This document shows, piece after piece, positions 41,733 to 52,494 of a stretch of 64,000 nt of DNA. Numbering within the stretch: position 1 is the stretch's first letter; every line of letters starts with the position of its first letter. Source of the stretch: Alloascoidea africana (lineage: Eukaryota > Ascomycota > Alloascoideomycetes > Alloascoideales > Alloascoideaceae); NCBI GenBank assembly GCA_030581615.1, contig JAKTTT010000035.1, forward strand, positions 1-64,000. Reading direction: 5' to 3'. A program made the position numbers and the translations under genes. The notes beneath the pieces are model-generated. The model was not told the DNA's origin, searched no databases, and saw nothing but the letters and a program-made list of their open reading frames with translations.

Positions 41733-43527
41733 ATGGTCATCGATCTTGATCCAAAGGGCGACCCCGAAAAGTTTGAACAATGGAAACCCAAAATCCAAAA
41801 ACAATTGCAAATTCTCAAAGACTCCATCCCCAAGGACTATCTCCTCTCCGCATCCCAACTTCCGGATCCCACAGTGGTCCAGTGTGTGATGGGAATCGCC
41901 GACAAAAAAGGAGTTCTAACAACTAAAGAAATCGAGTTGACGGAATCGTCCGCAACAAAACTTCTTGAGAGAATGGAAAGTGGGGAAATCAGTGCTACTG
42001 AAGTGACTATTGCGTTTTTGAAAAAAGCCACTATTGGGAACCAATTGGTAAGTCATCGTCGTGGTCCGTCATTTTGCAGCACTCATTTTGCTAACTTCCC
42101 GCACGAACCTTGGTGCTGGTGCTCGTGCTGGTGCTGCTTTTTAGCTCAACTTTGCAACCGAGTTCTTGGGCGATATGGCCCTGGCGGACGCGGAAAAGTT
42201 GGATAACTACTTTCGCAAGACGGGCAAACTCAAGGGACCCTTGCACGGGATTCCCATCTCGATCAAAGAGCACTGTGGAATGCGCGGGCATGCCACAAAC
42301 GGAGGCTACGTGGCTCTGTTGGGCCAGGTCGACCAAGAGGAGCCCATCACGGTGGAGCTGCTCAAGAGCCAGGGCGCCATCTTCTTTGTAAGAACGAACC
42401 AGCCCCAGAGCCTGATGCACCTGGACACGGCCAACAACATCACGGGCAGGACTCTGAACCCTCACAATCTCGAGCTGAGCGCGGGCGGGTCTTCGGGAGG
42501 CGAAGGGTCCATTGTGGGCTTTAAGGCCTCGCTGCTGGGCATTGGAACGGACATTGGCGGCTCCATCAGAGCCCCGGCCGCTTTCAACGGCTGCTTTGGC
42601 TTCAAACCGTGCACACGTCGACTCTCTGCCCACGGCGAGGCCGGCTGCCACCTGGGCGCCGAGTCCATTCTGGGCACGAGTGGACCTCTGGCCCAGCACC
42701 CGGAGGACCTGGAGCTGTTCATGGAGTGCGCGACCAGAAACGTGTGGGAGCTGGACGTGAACACGATCCCGGCGCCCTGGCGCTCGCAGGCCACCGCGGT
42801 GCCCGAGGCCGGGGCCATCACGGTCGGAGTCATGTTCGACGACGGGGTCGTGAAGCCCCATCCGCCGGTGCTCCGTGGGCTGGAGTACGTGGTGGGCCAG
42901 CTCAGGGCCGCCGGGGTCAAGGTCGTCCAGTGGGAACCTCACAGGACAGCTGAGGCCTGGGACATCATCTCGTCGCTGTACTTCCACGACGGCGGCCGCT
43001 ACGTGCGAACGACCCTGGCGGCCTCTGGCGAGCCTGTGAACCCGCTGACGGCGTGGGCCCTCCAGTACGGCCGCGGCGAGCTCAGCGTGGGCGAGAACTG
43101 GGACCTCAATTTGCAGCGCGACGGGCTGCGGTGCGAGTACAACGACCTGATGAAGCAGCGAGGCGTCGACTTCATCCTCTGTCCGGCGTATCTGGGAGTC
43201 GCTCCCAAGCAAGGAGACGCCCAATATTGGGGGTACACTGCTCTGTGGAACATGTTGGACCAGCCGGCGGCCGTGTTTCCGACGGGGCTCAAACAGGATC
43301 CCGCGGTGGACCTTCCCGAGCCCCAGGGATCCCGCGAGTACTGGAACCCGACAGACCAAAGAGAGTCGCTCAAGTACACTCAGTACCCCGGTGGACATGC
43401 TTTTTACAAAGGTGCGCCCATCTGTTTACAACTGGTAGGCAAACGGTACAAGGACGAGGAGACTCTGGGGGCCTTGAAGCTGGTGAGCAGCCTGCTGGAC
43501 AACGGCAACAGCACCAGCGACTTGTAG
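41733..43527 (+). CDS. Amidase-signature hydrolase (acetamidase-like)
   Basis: Hydrolyses a carboxylic amide to acid and ammonia; related fungal enzymes (AmdS, Amd2) use acetamide or larger amides. Exons 41733-42047 and 42145-43527 give 565 aa. The Ser-cisSer-Lys triad is visible: Lys146 in GIPISIKEH, Ser221 in AGGSSGGEG and Ser245 in GTDIGGSIRAP. Its spacing is the same as in fatty acid amide hydrolase (142/217/241). No signal peptide or membrane helix, so probably cytosolic. Exon 1 is AT-balanced while exon 2 is strongly GC-rich with GC-ending codons. It ends 42 bp from the convergent FOL3 stop. Confidence 0.93.
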
Positions 43528-43569
43528 ATTGATAGTTTAGTTAAGCAATTAAGCCTTTGGTTCATTTCG

Positions 43570-44847
43570 TTATATATGCTGCTGCTGCTGCTCAACAAGC
43601 CGTAGCACCTGGCCCGCGAGATAGAGGCTTCCACAGACCACGACGGGCCGCTTGGGTCTGTTCTGGTGAGCCATGGCAATCGCATCGGCGACCTCGCTGC
43701 TGAACGAGACCGCGATGCCTGGTGCCAGGAGCTTTCCAATCTCTGTGAACTGCTCGCACTGGATCCACGGCATGCCGTCGACGGCCCCGAACGACGTCAC
43801 AACGACCTCGTCTCCGAGGTTGGCGATCTCGTCCAGAATCCCCGACACGTCCTTGCCCCGGGTGAACGCCACGACGAACTGGACGCCGCCGTCCTCGCTC
43901 GCGGGCCTGATGGACTCGTCCAGATAGCGTGCCAGTTGCACCGCGGCGTCCTTGTTATGGGCCCCGTCCAGCAGCAGCGGGATCGAGCCGCTGGCCGAGC
44001 GAAACTCCAGGTGCTGGAGCCGTCCTGGCCAAACCGTGTTTCTGATGCCTCTCAGCACAGTCTCCCGTGTCATCCTGTCCTGGAAACCTCTGCTCGTCGA
44101 CACCACCCGGAGCGCCTCGAGCGCACACGACAGGTTCGCGGCCTGGTATGGGCCCGCGAGCGGCGAAATGCCCCTGGCCACGACTCCGAACGGGCTCGGG
44201 CTCTGGCTCTGGCTCTGGCTCTGCTCCGTCGCCACCACCATGGGGCTCTGCTGCTCTGTCGCCCGCAGCCGGACCTGCTCCACGACTCCGTGAGCGTTGT
44301 CGCCGTCGACCACCACGGGCACCTCCCGTTTGATGATGCCGGCCTTGTGTCTCGCAATCTCCGCCAGCGTGCTGCCCAGAAAGCCCTCGTGGTCCATCGC
44401 CACCCTCGTAATCACGCTCACGAGCACCGTGTCGGCCTCCAGCACGTTCGTCGAGTCGCCCAGCCCGCCCAGCCCGACCTCCACGACGCCAATCTCGACT
44501 CGGGCCTCGCGAAACAGCTCGAACGCCGTCGCCGTCAGCACCTCGAACTCCGTCGCCTCCACGCCATGCTCCCGCGCCGTCTGCTTCACCCGTCGCTCGC
44601 TCCTCTCAAAGTCGCTCTGCTTCACAACCCGCCCGCCGATCGAAATACAGTCCCACCGGTCCATCAAATGCGGCGACGTGAATCTGCCCGTCCGGATCGC
44701 TGCCTCCTCGAGACACGACGACACGTAGGCACATACTGACCCCTTCCCATTCGTGCCTGCAACGTGCACGGCCTTCCACGCCAGCTGGGGACTCCCCAGC
44801 AGTGCAAGCAACTTGGATATCCGCGCAAGCCCCAGCTCTATGCCCAT
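43570..44847 (-). CDS. FOL3: Dihydrofolate synthase
   Basis: Joins glutamate to dihydropteroate to make dihydrofolate in folate synthesis. The frame from MGIELGLARISKLL gives 425 aa (427 in S. cerevisiae Fol3). Features are the Mur-ligase-type P-loop VAGTNGKGSVCAY, the TSPHLMDRWDCISI segment, VGLGGLGDSTNV, VAMDHEGFLGSTLAEIARHKAGIIK and a C-terminal domain with LLLDGAHN. A longer in-frame extension upstream (to 45144) would overlap the opposite-strand APL2 first exon and is rejected. The coding sequence is GC-rich throughout. Short Ser-Gln repeats (SQSQSQ) are inserted after VVATEQ. It is divergent from APL2, 166 bp between starts. Confidence 0.95.
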   Translation of the reverse strand: MGIELGLARISKLLALLGSPQLAWKAVHVAGTNGKGSVCAYVSSCLEEAAIRTGRFTSPHLMDRWDCISIGGRVVKQSDFERSERRVKQTAREHGVEATEFEVLTATAFELFREARVEIGVVEVGLGGLGDSTNVLEADTVLVSVITRVAMDHEGFLGSTLAEIARHKAGIIKREVPVVVDGDNAHGVVEQVRLRATEQQSPMVVATEQSQSQSQSPSPFGVVARGISPLAGPYQAANLSCALEALRVVSTSRGFQDRMTRETVLRGIRNTVWPGRLQHLEFRSASGSIPLLLDGAHNKDAAVQLARYLDESIRPASEDGGVQFVVAFTRGKDVSGILDEIANLGDEVVVTSFGAVDGMPWIQCEQFTEIGKLLAPGIAVSFSSEVADAIAMAHQNRPKRPVVVCGSLYLAGQVLRLVEQQQQHI

Positions 44848-45013
44848 CGTATTTGATCTGATATGGTCTTCATCAATCTTGATCCTGATGGTGGGGAGGC
44901 AGTCCCCCCCCCTCCTACACCCGGACACCCGCCCAGGTGTTCGTTTCGCGAGCGCAGCAGAGCTGAGAAAGACCTCACCGCCAGGTTTCCTTTTGTGCTG
45001 GGTTCTGCTCGAA

Positions 45014-47599
45014 ATGTCGTTGGAACAGAAGATCAGGAAAATGTTCCAGGCTCCTCGCAAGGGTATGACCCAATCCCGCAGTGCTTGTTTATTGACGGCC
45101 TGGCTTCGTGCCGGTTTCCTGGGCTTGAAAGGGGAGAGAGGCACCTTTCATATAGATGGACCATCATCATTATCACTAGACAAAAACCCGCGATTCCTAA
45201 CTGCAATTCTTTGTAGGCGAGACCTTTGAGTTACGGGCGAGTCTCGTATCGCAATACGCTTATGAGCGGTACGTTTTACACTTCTTTTTTGTTGCAAAGC
45301 AACAGCCTGGGTTGTGATCTAGAGCATTGTGTTTGAATACTAATAATAAAAATGCTCTTTATTATAGAAAGGATGCCATTCAGCGGGTCATTGCCGCCAT
45401 GACCGTGGGCAAAGACGTTTCTGCTCTGTTTCCAGACGTTCTGAAGAACATTGCGACCCATGACTTGGAGCAGAAAAAACTCGTTTATCTATATCTAATG
45501 TACAAAACATTTTGCCCAAAGTGCTATTTATTTATTTATTGATTGTCAATCTTGATTAACCTTTTGAAACGTTTAGGAACTACGCTAAAAGCCATCCAGA
45601 GTTGTGTATTTTGGCGGTGAACACGTTTGTGAAAGATGCAGAAGACCCAAATCCTCTTGTGCGGGCCCTGGCTATCCGCACCATGGGATGTATCAGAGTG
45701 GACAAGATGGTGGACTATATGGAAATTCCACTACGTCGAACGCTCAAAGACGATAACCCCTATGTTCGCAAAACGGCCGCAATCTGTGTCGCAAAGCTGT
45801 TTGATCTTAACCCCCAGCTATGTATAGAGGAAGGCTTTTTGGAAACTTTACAAGGCCTTATCGAGGACTCAAACCCAATGGTCGTGGCGAATGCTGTCAC
45901 AGCATTGGCCGACATTCAGGAAATCAATCCAGATACAAAGTGTTTCGTCATAACCCCGCAAATCCTCAATAAGCTGTTGGCGGCTCTAAATGAGTGTACA
46001 GAATGGGGCCGTATTGCGATTCTCACAGCCTTTGCTGACTACGGCGTATCGACTCCAGACGAAGCAAGACACATTTGCGAACGAGTCGTGCCCCAGTTCC
46101 AACATGCAAACCCCAGTGTTGTTCTCAGCGCCGTCAAGGCCGTATTGGCCCACTTTGATAAACTGCCAAAGCAAGAACACGATGCTCTGGTTCGCAAAAT
46201 GGGACCACCGCTGGTTTCTTTGGTAAGTACGGCCCCCGAGGTCCAATATGTGAGTTTGCGGAACATTCGCATTATTCTCGAAAAATACCCTTCAATTCTG
46301 TCCAGAGAGATCCGTATTTTTTACTGCAAGTACAACGACCCTCCTTATCTAAAACTCGAAAAAATCGAGATTTTGGTGCGTCTCGCGAACAAAAACAACG
46401 TTGCGTTGCTGCTTTCCGAATTGAAAGAGTATTCCCTCGAAGTCGATACGGATTTTGTCCGTCGTGCAATTAGGGCAATTGGCCAAGTTGCGATAAAATT
46501 GGAACCCGCTGCTCAAAAATCCGTCGATATTCTGCTTGATCTACTTTCCAACAAGGTCAACTATGCTGTTAACGAGGTTGCGATTGTATTGAAAGATATT
46601 CTGCGTCGCTATGGCCGCAAGTTTGAATATGCAATTCCAATTCTCGCTGAAAATATGGAATTGCTCGATGAACCCGAATCCCGTGCCTCCATGATCTGGA
46701 TTTTGGGCGAGTACGCGGAGAAACTCAAGTCTATTGATGTTTTAAGTAAACTCGACTACTTTATCGACGGTTTCACCGAGGATGAGGTCATTGTTCAACT
46801 TCAACTGCTTACCGCCGCAGTCAAAATTTACTTGAAAAAACCGCAAAAGGGTCAAGATCTCATCAAGTCCGTTCTCGAAACCGCAACCGAAAAGATTGAA
46901 AATGCTGATGTTCGAGACCGCGCCTTCATCTATTGGCGTCTCCTATCAACAGATGCAGCCGCCGCGAAAAGCACAGTGCTCACGGATATCCCTCCTATAG
47001 ATTCAACCATCTCGTCGTTCTCACCTCAGTTGCTCGAACAACTTTTGCGCGAACTGTCCAGTATTGGGTCCGTGTATCACAAGCCCGGAAGCTCCTTCAT
47101 CAGCAATGCCAAGGTGGGCGTGAAGCAACAGGCCAAGGCAAATCTTGCGATTGAAGAGCTCCAGCAAATGGCCAAGAACGAAATTGTCAGCAAAGCGGCA
47201 AATGCAGAAACGTTGCTGGATCTGGATGACGACGAACCGGCCACTACAACATCCACTAACGGCAGTGGTAACATTCTGGACGAGTTGAACGATCTTTTCA
47301 GTGCGCCTGCTGCTGCTGCTGCTGCTCCTCAAAACAATGCACCTACGACGAGTACCAGTAGTACTAATAACGATATTTTGAGTCTGTTTGGTAACTCTTC
47401 TTCAAATGCATTTGCATCAAGTGCGCCTACAGCATCATCAGTTACTCAACAATCCTCGTCAAATGATGCCTTTAGCGATTTGACCTTGAGTTTTGGTAGC
47501 CTTGGTGTATCAAATAACACGGCAACAAGCGGAGCGAGCGGAGCAAACGGGAAGAACACTCAACAAAAACCGAATGAGGACCTATTGAGTCTGTTTTAG
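45014..47599 (+). CDS. APL2: AP-1 clathrin adaptor beta subunit
   Basis: Large beta subunit of the AP-1 complex, which sorts cargo between trans-Golgi and endosomes in clathrin vesicles. Exons 45014-45062, 45217-45268 (52 nt), 45368-45499 and 45577-47599 join to 751 aa (726 in S. cerevisiae). Armadillo-like trunk: [64 protein letters not shown]. The hinge carries clathrin-box motifs LLDLD, DILSLF and, at the very C-terminus, DLLSLF; no appendage (ear) domain follows. The third intron uses an unusual GTACAA donor, the only one that keeps frame and the conserved [12 protein letters not shown] junction. Confidence 0.93.
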
Positions 47600-47688
47600 A
47601 AAGAGGGAAATAACAAAAAAAGAAAATTAATAGTATGATGAAGGATACATTTAAAACAAAACAAAACAAAACATAAATATTTTTACTT

Positions 47689-49425
47689 CTAGCATACGAG
47701 ATAGCCTCGTCCGTAAGCAGATCCACCAACAATCCAATTCTGTGTTGGATGGAAGCAGCAAACTGCAGGAACAACTTTCATTTCATCGCTTCCAAAATGT
47801 GCGATCTGGACTCCAGTCTCTGTGTAAACGTCATAGAAATGCTTCATGTTTGCAATCACAAATTTTCCAACACCGTCTTTTGGAGCATCTTGCCATCTCG
47901 CTTTGAGAATCGAAACCCACCGTCCCGTTTGACAGTTATGGCGTATTGTCGTAAAAGGCTTCATCGTCTTTGGGTCGTCGTAACCTTTTTTGGAGTAATC
48001 TTTTGCATTGAATAAGTTTATCGTATCGTCATATCCATTACAAACAAGTCTCCCATTTGTGTTCCATTCCACACAGCTCACACTAAGTCGACTTTTGTAC
48101 TCGCCATAGCAACCTCGTGTGTTCACTTCTGTGACACCGCTAGATAAAATTTCACCTGGTCTCTTCAGATTTCGCAAATCCCATATTTTCATAGTACGAT
48201 CCAATGATGCAGTTGCAATCTCGTAAGGTCTATCAATGTTGGGATTGACACAGAATCCGCCAATCTTTTTCTCGTGCAATTGGTGACAACGTAGCCGCGT
48301 GCTTTTCGTATCTGTGCGGAGGTCGATCTGTGCAAAACGGCCGTCCAATGTCGTCAGATAGAGTAAGCCCGGTGAAGCAGCAGTTGGTTGTCTGATGTCG
48401 GATATGCCTAGATCGTCAATCCCCAGAACTTCACGATTTTGGAGTGTTGTGAGGTCGGTTTCGCGAATAGAACCCTCGTAGCTCGCTGTGAGCATTTTGG
48501 TCGGCGATGTCATGTCAAACAGGATTCTGGGAACGGCCTGTTTATGGAATCTGAATCCTGTTATCTAAATATAGTCAAAGTTAGCATTGCAAAGACAGAG
48601 ACACACGCGTTTTCCTTTTTCCTTTTTCAGTGGGGTGTTTTTTTTTTTTGTCCTTACATTGGGAAGCTCATCCTCCTCTTCGTCTTCTTTACTATCTGTT
48701 ATAGAATCATCAACAGCCCAAAGCGAAACATTGCCAACTTTATCACCTGAAGCAACAAGACGGCGTGTTTCTGAAGGATGGAACGCAATTGAATAAATAC
48801 GCTCTTTTGAAAGTTTTATCTGCATGGGATTAAAACGTTCGTAAATCTTCATCTTGCCAAATTCCTCCCGCAAAGAGTTTATCTCAGTTTTATCCGAGTT
48901 TGATTTCAACTGTTGAGAACTCGTTTTCAAAACTTCGTAAAAATCACCTGCTGAAAACGATTTTCCCAAAGATTTGAGTCTTTCCAATAATTCTGAATCC
49001 TCACTCTCTTCCTTCTTTACCTGAACCAGGTCCTTGCTCGTCGGGTCCGCTTTTAAAACGTCCACCAGCTTAATGTCCCCCACAATTCTCATATTCTGCA
49101 ACCTTTCTAATTCTTTCCTCTCTTCTGCTTCTCTCTCGGCCTTGCGCGCCTCTTTGAGCCCTTCTCCCCCATCCCCTTCCACTGACGCACCAGCTAATCT
49201 TCTTGATCGTCTAGTTGGCACAAGTGGCACCTCCTGCTTCCTTCTCTTTGCCCTATTATTTCCAGATGACGAAGCTTTTTTCTTCTTTGCATCCGCCTCC
49301 TCTTTTTGCTTCACATCCTGGAGAATCTGGTTGTTAAGAGATTGAAGCTCCAGTTCCCGTAAAAGAGCCTTGTTCTTTTCAATGTTCTTAAGCCTTCGCT
49401 CTTCTAATTCAGTCAACTGTCCCAT
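47689..49425 (-). CDS. CMR1: Cmr1, WD-repeat DNA-damage-linked protein
   Basis: Cmr1 is a WD40 chromatin-associated protein that enters intranuclear quality-control foci on replication stress and binds damaged DNA. Exons on the minus strand are 49425-48658 and 48564-47689, giving 547 aa (522 in S. cerevisiae). The intron has a GTAAGG donor, GCTAAC branch and TTTAG acceptor. The N-terminal third is charged and coiled-coil-like with basic stretches (KRRKQEVPLVPTRRSRR). The WD propeller begins near SIAFHPSETRRLVASGD and includes ATASLDRTMKIWDLRNL and SVCVEWNTNGRLVCNGYDD-type blades. It is the first gene of a four-gene block shared with S. cerevisiae chromosome IV. Confidence 0.95.
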
Positions 49426-49552
49426 TGTTTGGGTTTTTGTGTTAAATGTCCTACTTTGAACAAAAAATCTGGTTATTTCGCTGTCTTTTGAACAATACCT
49501 AGGGAAGCGCGTGTATTTCGTGTTTTTTGGTGTTTTTGTGTTAAATGTAGTA

Positions 49553-49562
49553 ATCACGTGAT
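49553..49562. promoter_or_regulatory. Cbf1-type E-box in the CMR1/DMO2 promoter
   Basis: ATCACGTGAT is a complete 10-bp palindrome with the CACGTG core bound by Cbf1-type bHLH factors. It lies 128 bp from the CMR1 start and 245 bp from the DMO2 start, within their shared 381-bp divergent promoter. Confidence 0.6.
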
Positions 49563-49806
49563 AAACCCCAATTCTATGATTTCTAGATTAGGCACCAAAC
49601 AGTGTGAAATTTTCATAAAAGATGTTGATTGAGCAGACAAACAATATCATTGACTCCAGTCAATTCTTAATCTTTTCATATCGTACTTCGCGCTCACAAG
49701 ACAGTTTCTGGACACAATCGGAGATGGAAAGATATGCACGGGTGTATGGATGAACGTACTATATACATGAGGGGATCTGGCATAGACTTTTTCAATCATC
49801 ACCATC

Positions 49807-50202
49807 ATGTCCAACATTTTAAAAGTCTTTAATCCGCCGCCACCCCATGATCTGACGAAAGAAGAAACAGAAAACTGTCTCCCCTGTCAGATGTTTTCGT
49901 CACTATTTTTGCTTGGGTCCGGTGCATATCTTGGGTCTGGAGCTATTTTTAACAAAGGGGGTGAAGAGCAAGGTTCGAATGGTGGGAATCAGAGTAAAGC
50001 AGCAGAAACCACAACTGCATCCAAGGCACCTGGATCCAAACCTAATGCCCAGTCCCAATCTCCTGTGACACCGAGATGGCGTGCTACAGTTCGTGGATTT
50101 GGTCTTGGACTTATTGCGTTGGGTATATATAGAGCTGGTGATGGGTTTTTATGGAATCTCAAGGCAGAAGATTCTAATAGTGACAAGAGCGAACGACGCT
50201 AA
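49807..50202 (+). CDS. DMO2: Small mitochondrial protein, Dmo2/DMAC1-like (DUF4536)
   Basis: 131 aa, corresponding to S. cerevisiae YDL157C (118 aa), a mitochondrial inner-membrane protein reported to act early in cytochrome oxidase assembly. Two hydrophobic segments flank a Ser/Gly/Pro-rich linker. The first segment follows a CLPCQM motif (FSSLFLLGSGAYLGSGAIF). The second is FGLGLIALGIYRAGDGFLW. The CxxC just before the first helix and the paired-helix layout are the family pattern. Position between CMR1 and STE7, exactly as in S. cerevisiae, strengthens the call beyond the modest sequence evidence. Confidence 0.85.
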   Translation: MSNILKVFNPPPPHDLTKEETENCLPCQMFSSLFLLGSGAYLGSGAIFNKGGEEQGSNGGNQSKAAETTTASKAPGSKPNAQSQSPVTPRWRATVRGFGLGLIALGIYRAGDGFLWNLKAEDSNSDKSERR

Positions 50203-50766
50203 ATAATCACTTGTCCCTCCAAAATTGGTGTAAATAGGAATAAGGGGAAATGGCCTAACACATTGGATACAAAAAAAAATGTTATGAATAATGGTTTTTA
50301 TTGTTGTTTGTTGGAATATGTATTAACGAAAACTAAATAAAAAGTGAAAATTTGAAGTGTTTAAGGTATGACTTTGGAAAGAGCTGGTGATTCGTAGTGT
50401 TCTGTGGTGTATTCAGTTTGTGCAAATATCCTGGCATGCTAAATAATTTCTAACACACACAACACTACGATAAGCGAGATCAAGCATTCGATTGATTTGG
50501 GAGGGTAGTAGCCTAACAATTTTTCTTCAAACTTATCGAAACCATACTGAAGAGAACACACAAAAAAAAAGACCGAAAAATATATAGAGCTAGGGCGGAA
50601 GACAATATATAACAAAAAAACAAAAAATATCATAAAGAGGCGTGCTGCATGTAAGAACAAAATGCAATTAATTAGAGGAATAGGAATTGGTTAAGATTAT
50701 ACACATTTTCTTTCTTTCTTTTCGTTCAAAATTTTTAAAAAACTTTTTGGGCTTAAATTCTCCTAT
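50203..50766. other. Convergent 3' flanks of DMO2 and STE7
   Basis: 564 bp, AT-rich, with A and T runs typical of yeast 3' ends. No gene or RNA recognised. Confidence 0.6.
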
Positions 50767-51960
50767 TCATTTTTTCGCCTCACTCAATTGCTTTCGAATG
50801 TTTCGGGCCCATAGTTTTGTATCTGCAGGATTGTCAATTGCATTTTGAATGTAGGGAGTGTTCGTTAATAATTCCTTAGGTGTTGGTCTGTGATCCACGT
50901 TTTGTAAACATTTATCGACAAATGCAATCAATTCTTCAGAAAACCCTTCCTCGGCTGACAGTTTGGGAGGAGGCTCGTTCACTATTCTCTGTAACAGATC
51001 CAAAATTCCTTCTGGTCCCACGTTGTCATTCACAAAGGGGAATCTGCCAGTGGCCAATTCATAGAGCATCAAACCGAGCGACCAGACATCGCCCTTGACT
51101 GTATAGGTACTGCCCTGAATACGCTCTGGTGACATGTAAGTGGAAGTACCCACAAACGTGTCTGCAATAGAGTTGATAAGTTCTCTTGAAACTCCAAAGT
51201 CGGACAACTTAAATTGGCCCTTCGAGTTTACAAGCACGTTTGAAGGCTTAACATCGCGGTGAATGATTCTGTGCTCATCGTAAAGATAGGTAAGACCGTG
51301 CAATACGGATAGGGTGATTTGGCCAATAATGTCTTCGGGGATCTTACCAGTTCGTTTCATAATTTGGTCCAGAGATCCACAGTCCATGTATTCCATACAC
51401 ATAACAACATCGCCTTCATCCACATAGGCACAGTAAAACTCCACAATGTCGTCACTGTCACATTCGTGCATTATATGGAGCTCGCGCACAATCTGCTTTC
51501 TAACCTCGGGCTTACCATCAATTCTAATTGACTTCTTTGCCATGACTTTCTGAGTAGGAATGTGCATCACTTTGGTCACAGTACCACCATTTCCTGATCC
51601 AAGAGCCTTGAGCTGAACGAGATCCTCTTTGCTCACGTCAATCTTAAACTCCACGCCAAGCTCCAACTGGCTAAAAGTAGCCTCCAGTTGCTTTGAGGAT
51701 GCTGGGGCAATGACATAGGTTTTCCCTGAAGCATCTTTCGAAACACTGGGCGAATCTTTAGGAGCAGAACCGTCAGCATCTGGATTTTGGACCGGGCTTG
51801 AAGCAGCGCTTCCAATTCCTCCACCGCCTAGCTTGAGCTGCTTCAGATTTCTCCGCTTGAGTGACTTTGGCGCAAGAATAGACTCTGATTGCTTGTTCAC
51901 TTCGTCTATTGCCTCGCCGTGAAGGTCAAGGCCATTTCCCCCATCGCCAGCTCCCGACAT
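50767..51960 (-). CDS. STE7: MAP kinase kinase of the Ste7/Byr1 class
   Basis: MAPKK of the pheromone/filamentation cascade, phosphorylating a Fus3/Kss1-type MAPK. The chosen start MSGAGDGGNGLDLH gives 397 aa; an upstream extension to 52116 would begin within GC-rich promoter sequence. The kinase domain spans from about residue 115: GSGNGGTVTKV (P-loop), MAKKSI (Lys), HRDVKPSNVLV (catalytic loop), DFGVS. The activation segment SIADTFVGTSTYMSPERIQG matches Ste7/Byr1 rather than Mkk1 or Pbs2. Shorter than S. cerevisiae Ste7 (515 aa), mainly in the N-terminal regulatory region. Flanked by DMO2 and DHH1 as in S. cerevisiae. Confidence 0.92.
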   Translation of the reverse strand: MSGAGDGGNGLDLHGEAIDEVNKQSESILAPKSLKRRNLKQLKLGGGGIGSAASSPVQNPDADGSAPKDSPSVSKDASGKTYVIAPASSKQLEATFSQLELGVEFKIDVSKEDLVQLKALGSGNGGTVTKVMHIPTQKVMAKKSIRIDGKPEVRKQIVRELHIMHECDSDDIVEFYCAYVDEGDVVMCMEYMDCGSLDQIMKRTGKIPEDIIGQITLSVLHGLTYLYDEHRIIHRDVKPSNVLVNSKGQFKLSDFGVSRELINSIADTFVGTSTYMSPERIQGSTYTVKGDVWSLGLMLYELATGRFPFVNDNVGPEGILDLLQRIVNEPPPKLSAEEGFSEELIAFVDKCLQNVDHRPTPKELLTNTPYIQNAIDNPADTKLWARNIRKQLSEAKK

Positions 51961-52494
51961 CAAAAAAACAAAACCGATTGCAGTAGAGAAGAGAAGAAAT
52001 GGATCTGGAGACAGATTTAAACATAAATACAGGCGGGTTGAAAGGGTGTACCCCAAATCTACGCCGGCTGCCTTGCCTTGCCTTGCCTGGCACGCTGCCT
52101 CGCACGCTGCCGCCATCGCCTCTGCCTCTGCCTCTGCCTCGCCAGGCCCGCCCCGTCTTGTGGCAGCAAAGCCGCTACGGAATGTGCCTCGTGGACTGCA
52201 AAAGCGGGCGAGCTGGCTGCTTCACTAGCCCAGAATGCCTGGAATGGGCTTGAGACTGGCCTTTCAAACCCAGGGTCATGTGACCTCGGCACAGAACATG
52301 ACACAGTGTTACCCTGCCACTGGCTTCAAGGTCTAATCTCTGAGTTCCCATTCCTCAAACTACCATTTTCTTTCTATACTCCATTTTTTTTTTTCTTTTT
52401 AGCATCAGCACTCTGAAGCTCTGTATCCGGTCTTTTACTGTGTAAGGGATTTGAGCAATCTCTTAGTTTAATTTTACACGCCGTTGAATACAAC
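51961..52494. promoter_or_regulatory. Divergent STE7/DHH1 promoter
   Basis: 534 bp between outward-facing starts. The STE7 side is GC-rich with CCTTG and TCTGCC micro-repeats (about 52070-52140); the DHH1 side is T-rich. No TGAAACA-type pheromone response element was recognised. Confidence 0.45.

Noticed and set aside
44848-45144. Longer N-terminus for FOL3
   Set aside because: The extension overlaps the APL2 first exon and promoter and lacks similarity; the inner start gives the family length.
50767-51960. MAPKK being Pbs2 or Mkk1/2 instead of Ste7
   Set aside because: The activation segment GTSTYMSPERIQG and the DMO2/DHH1 neighbourhood both match Ste7; Pbs2 and Mkk1 differ in this segment.
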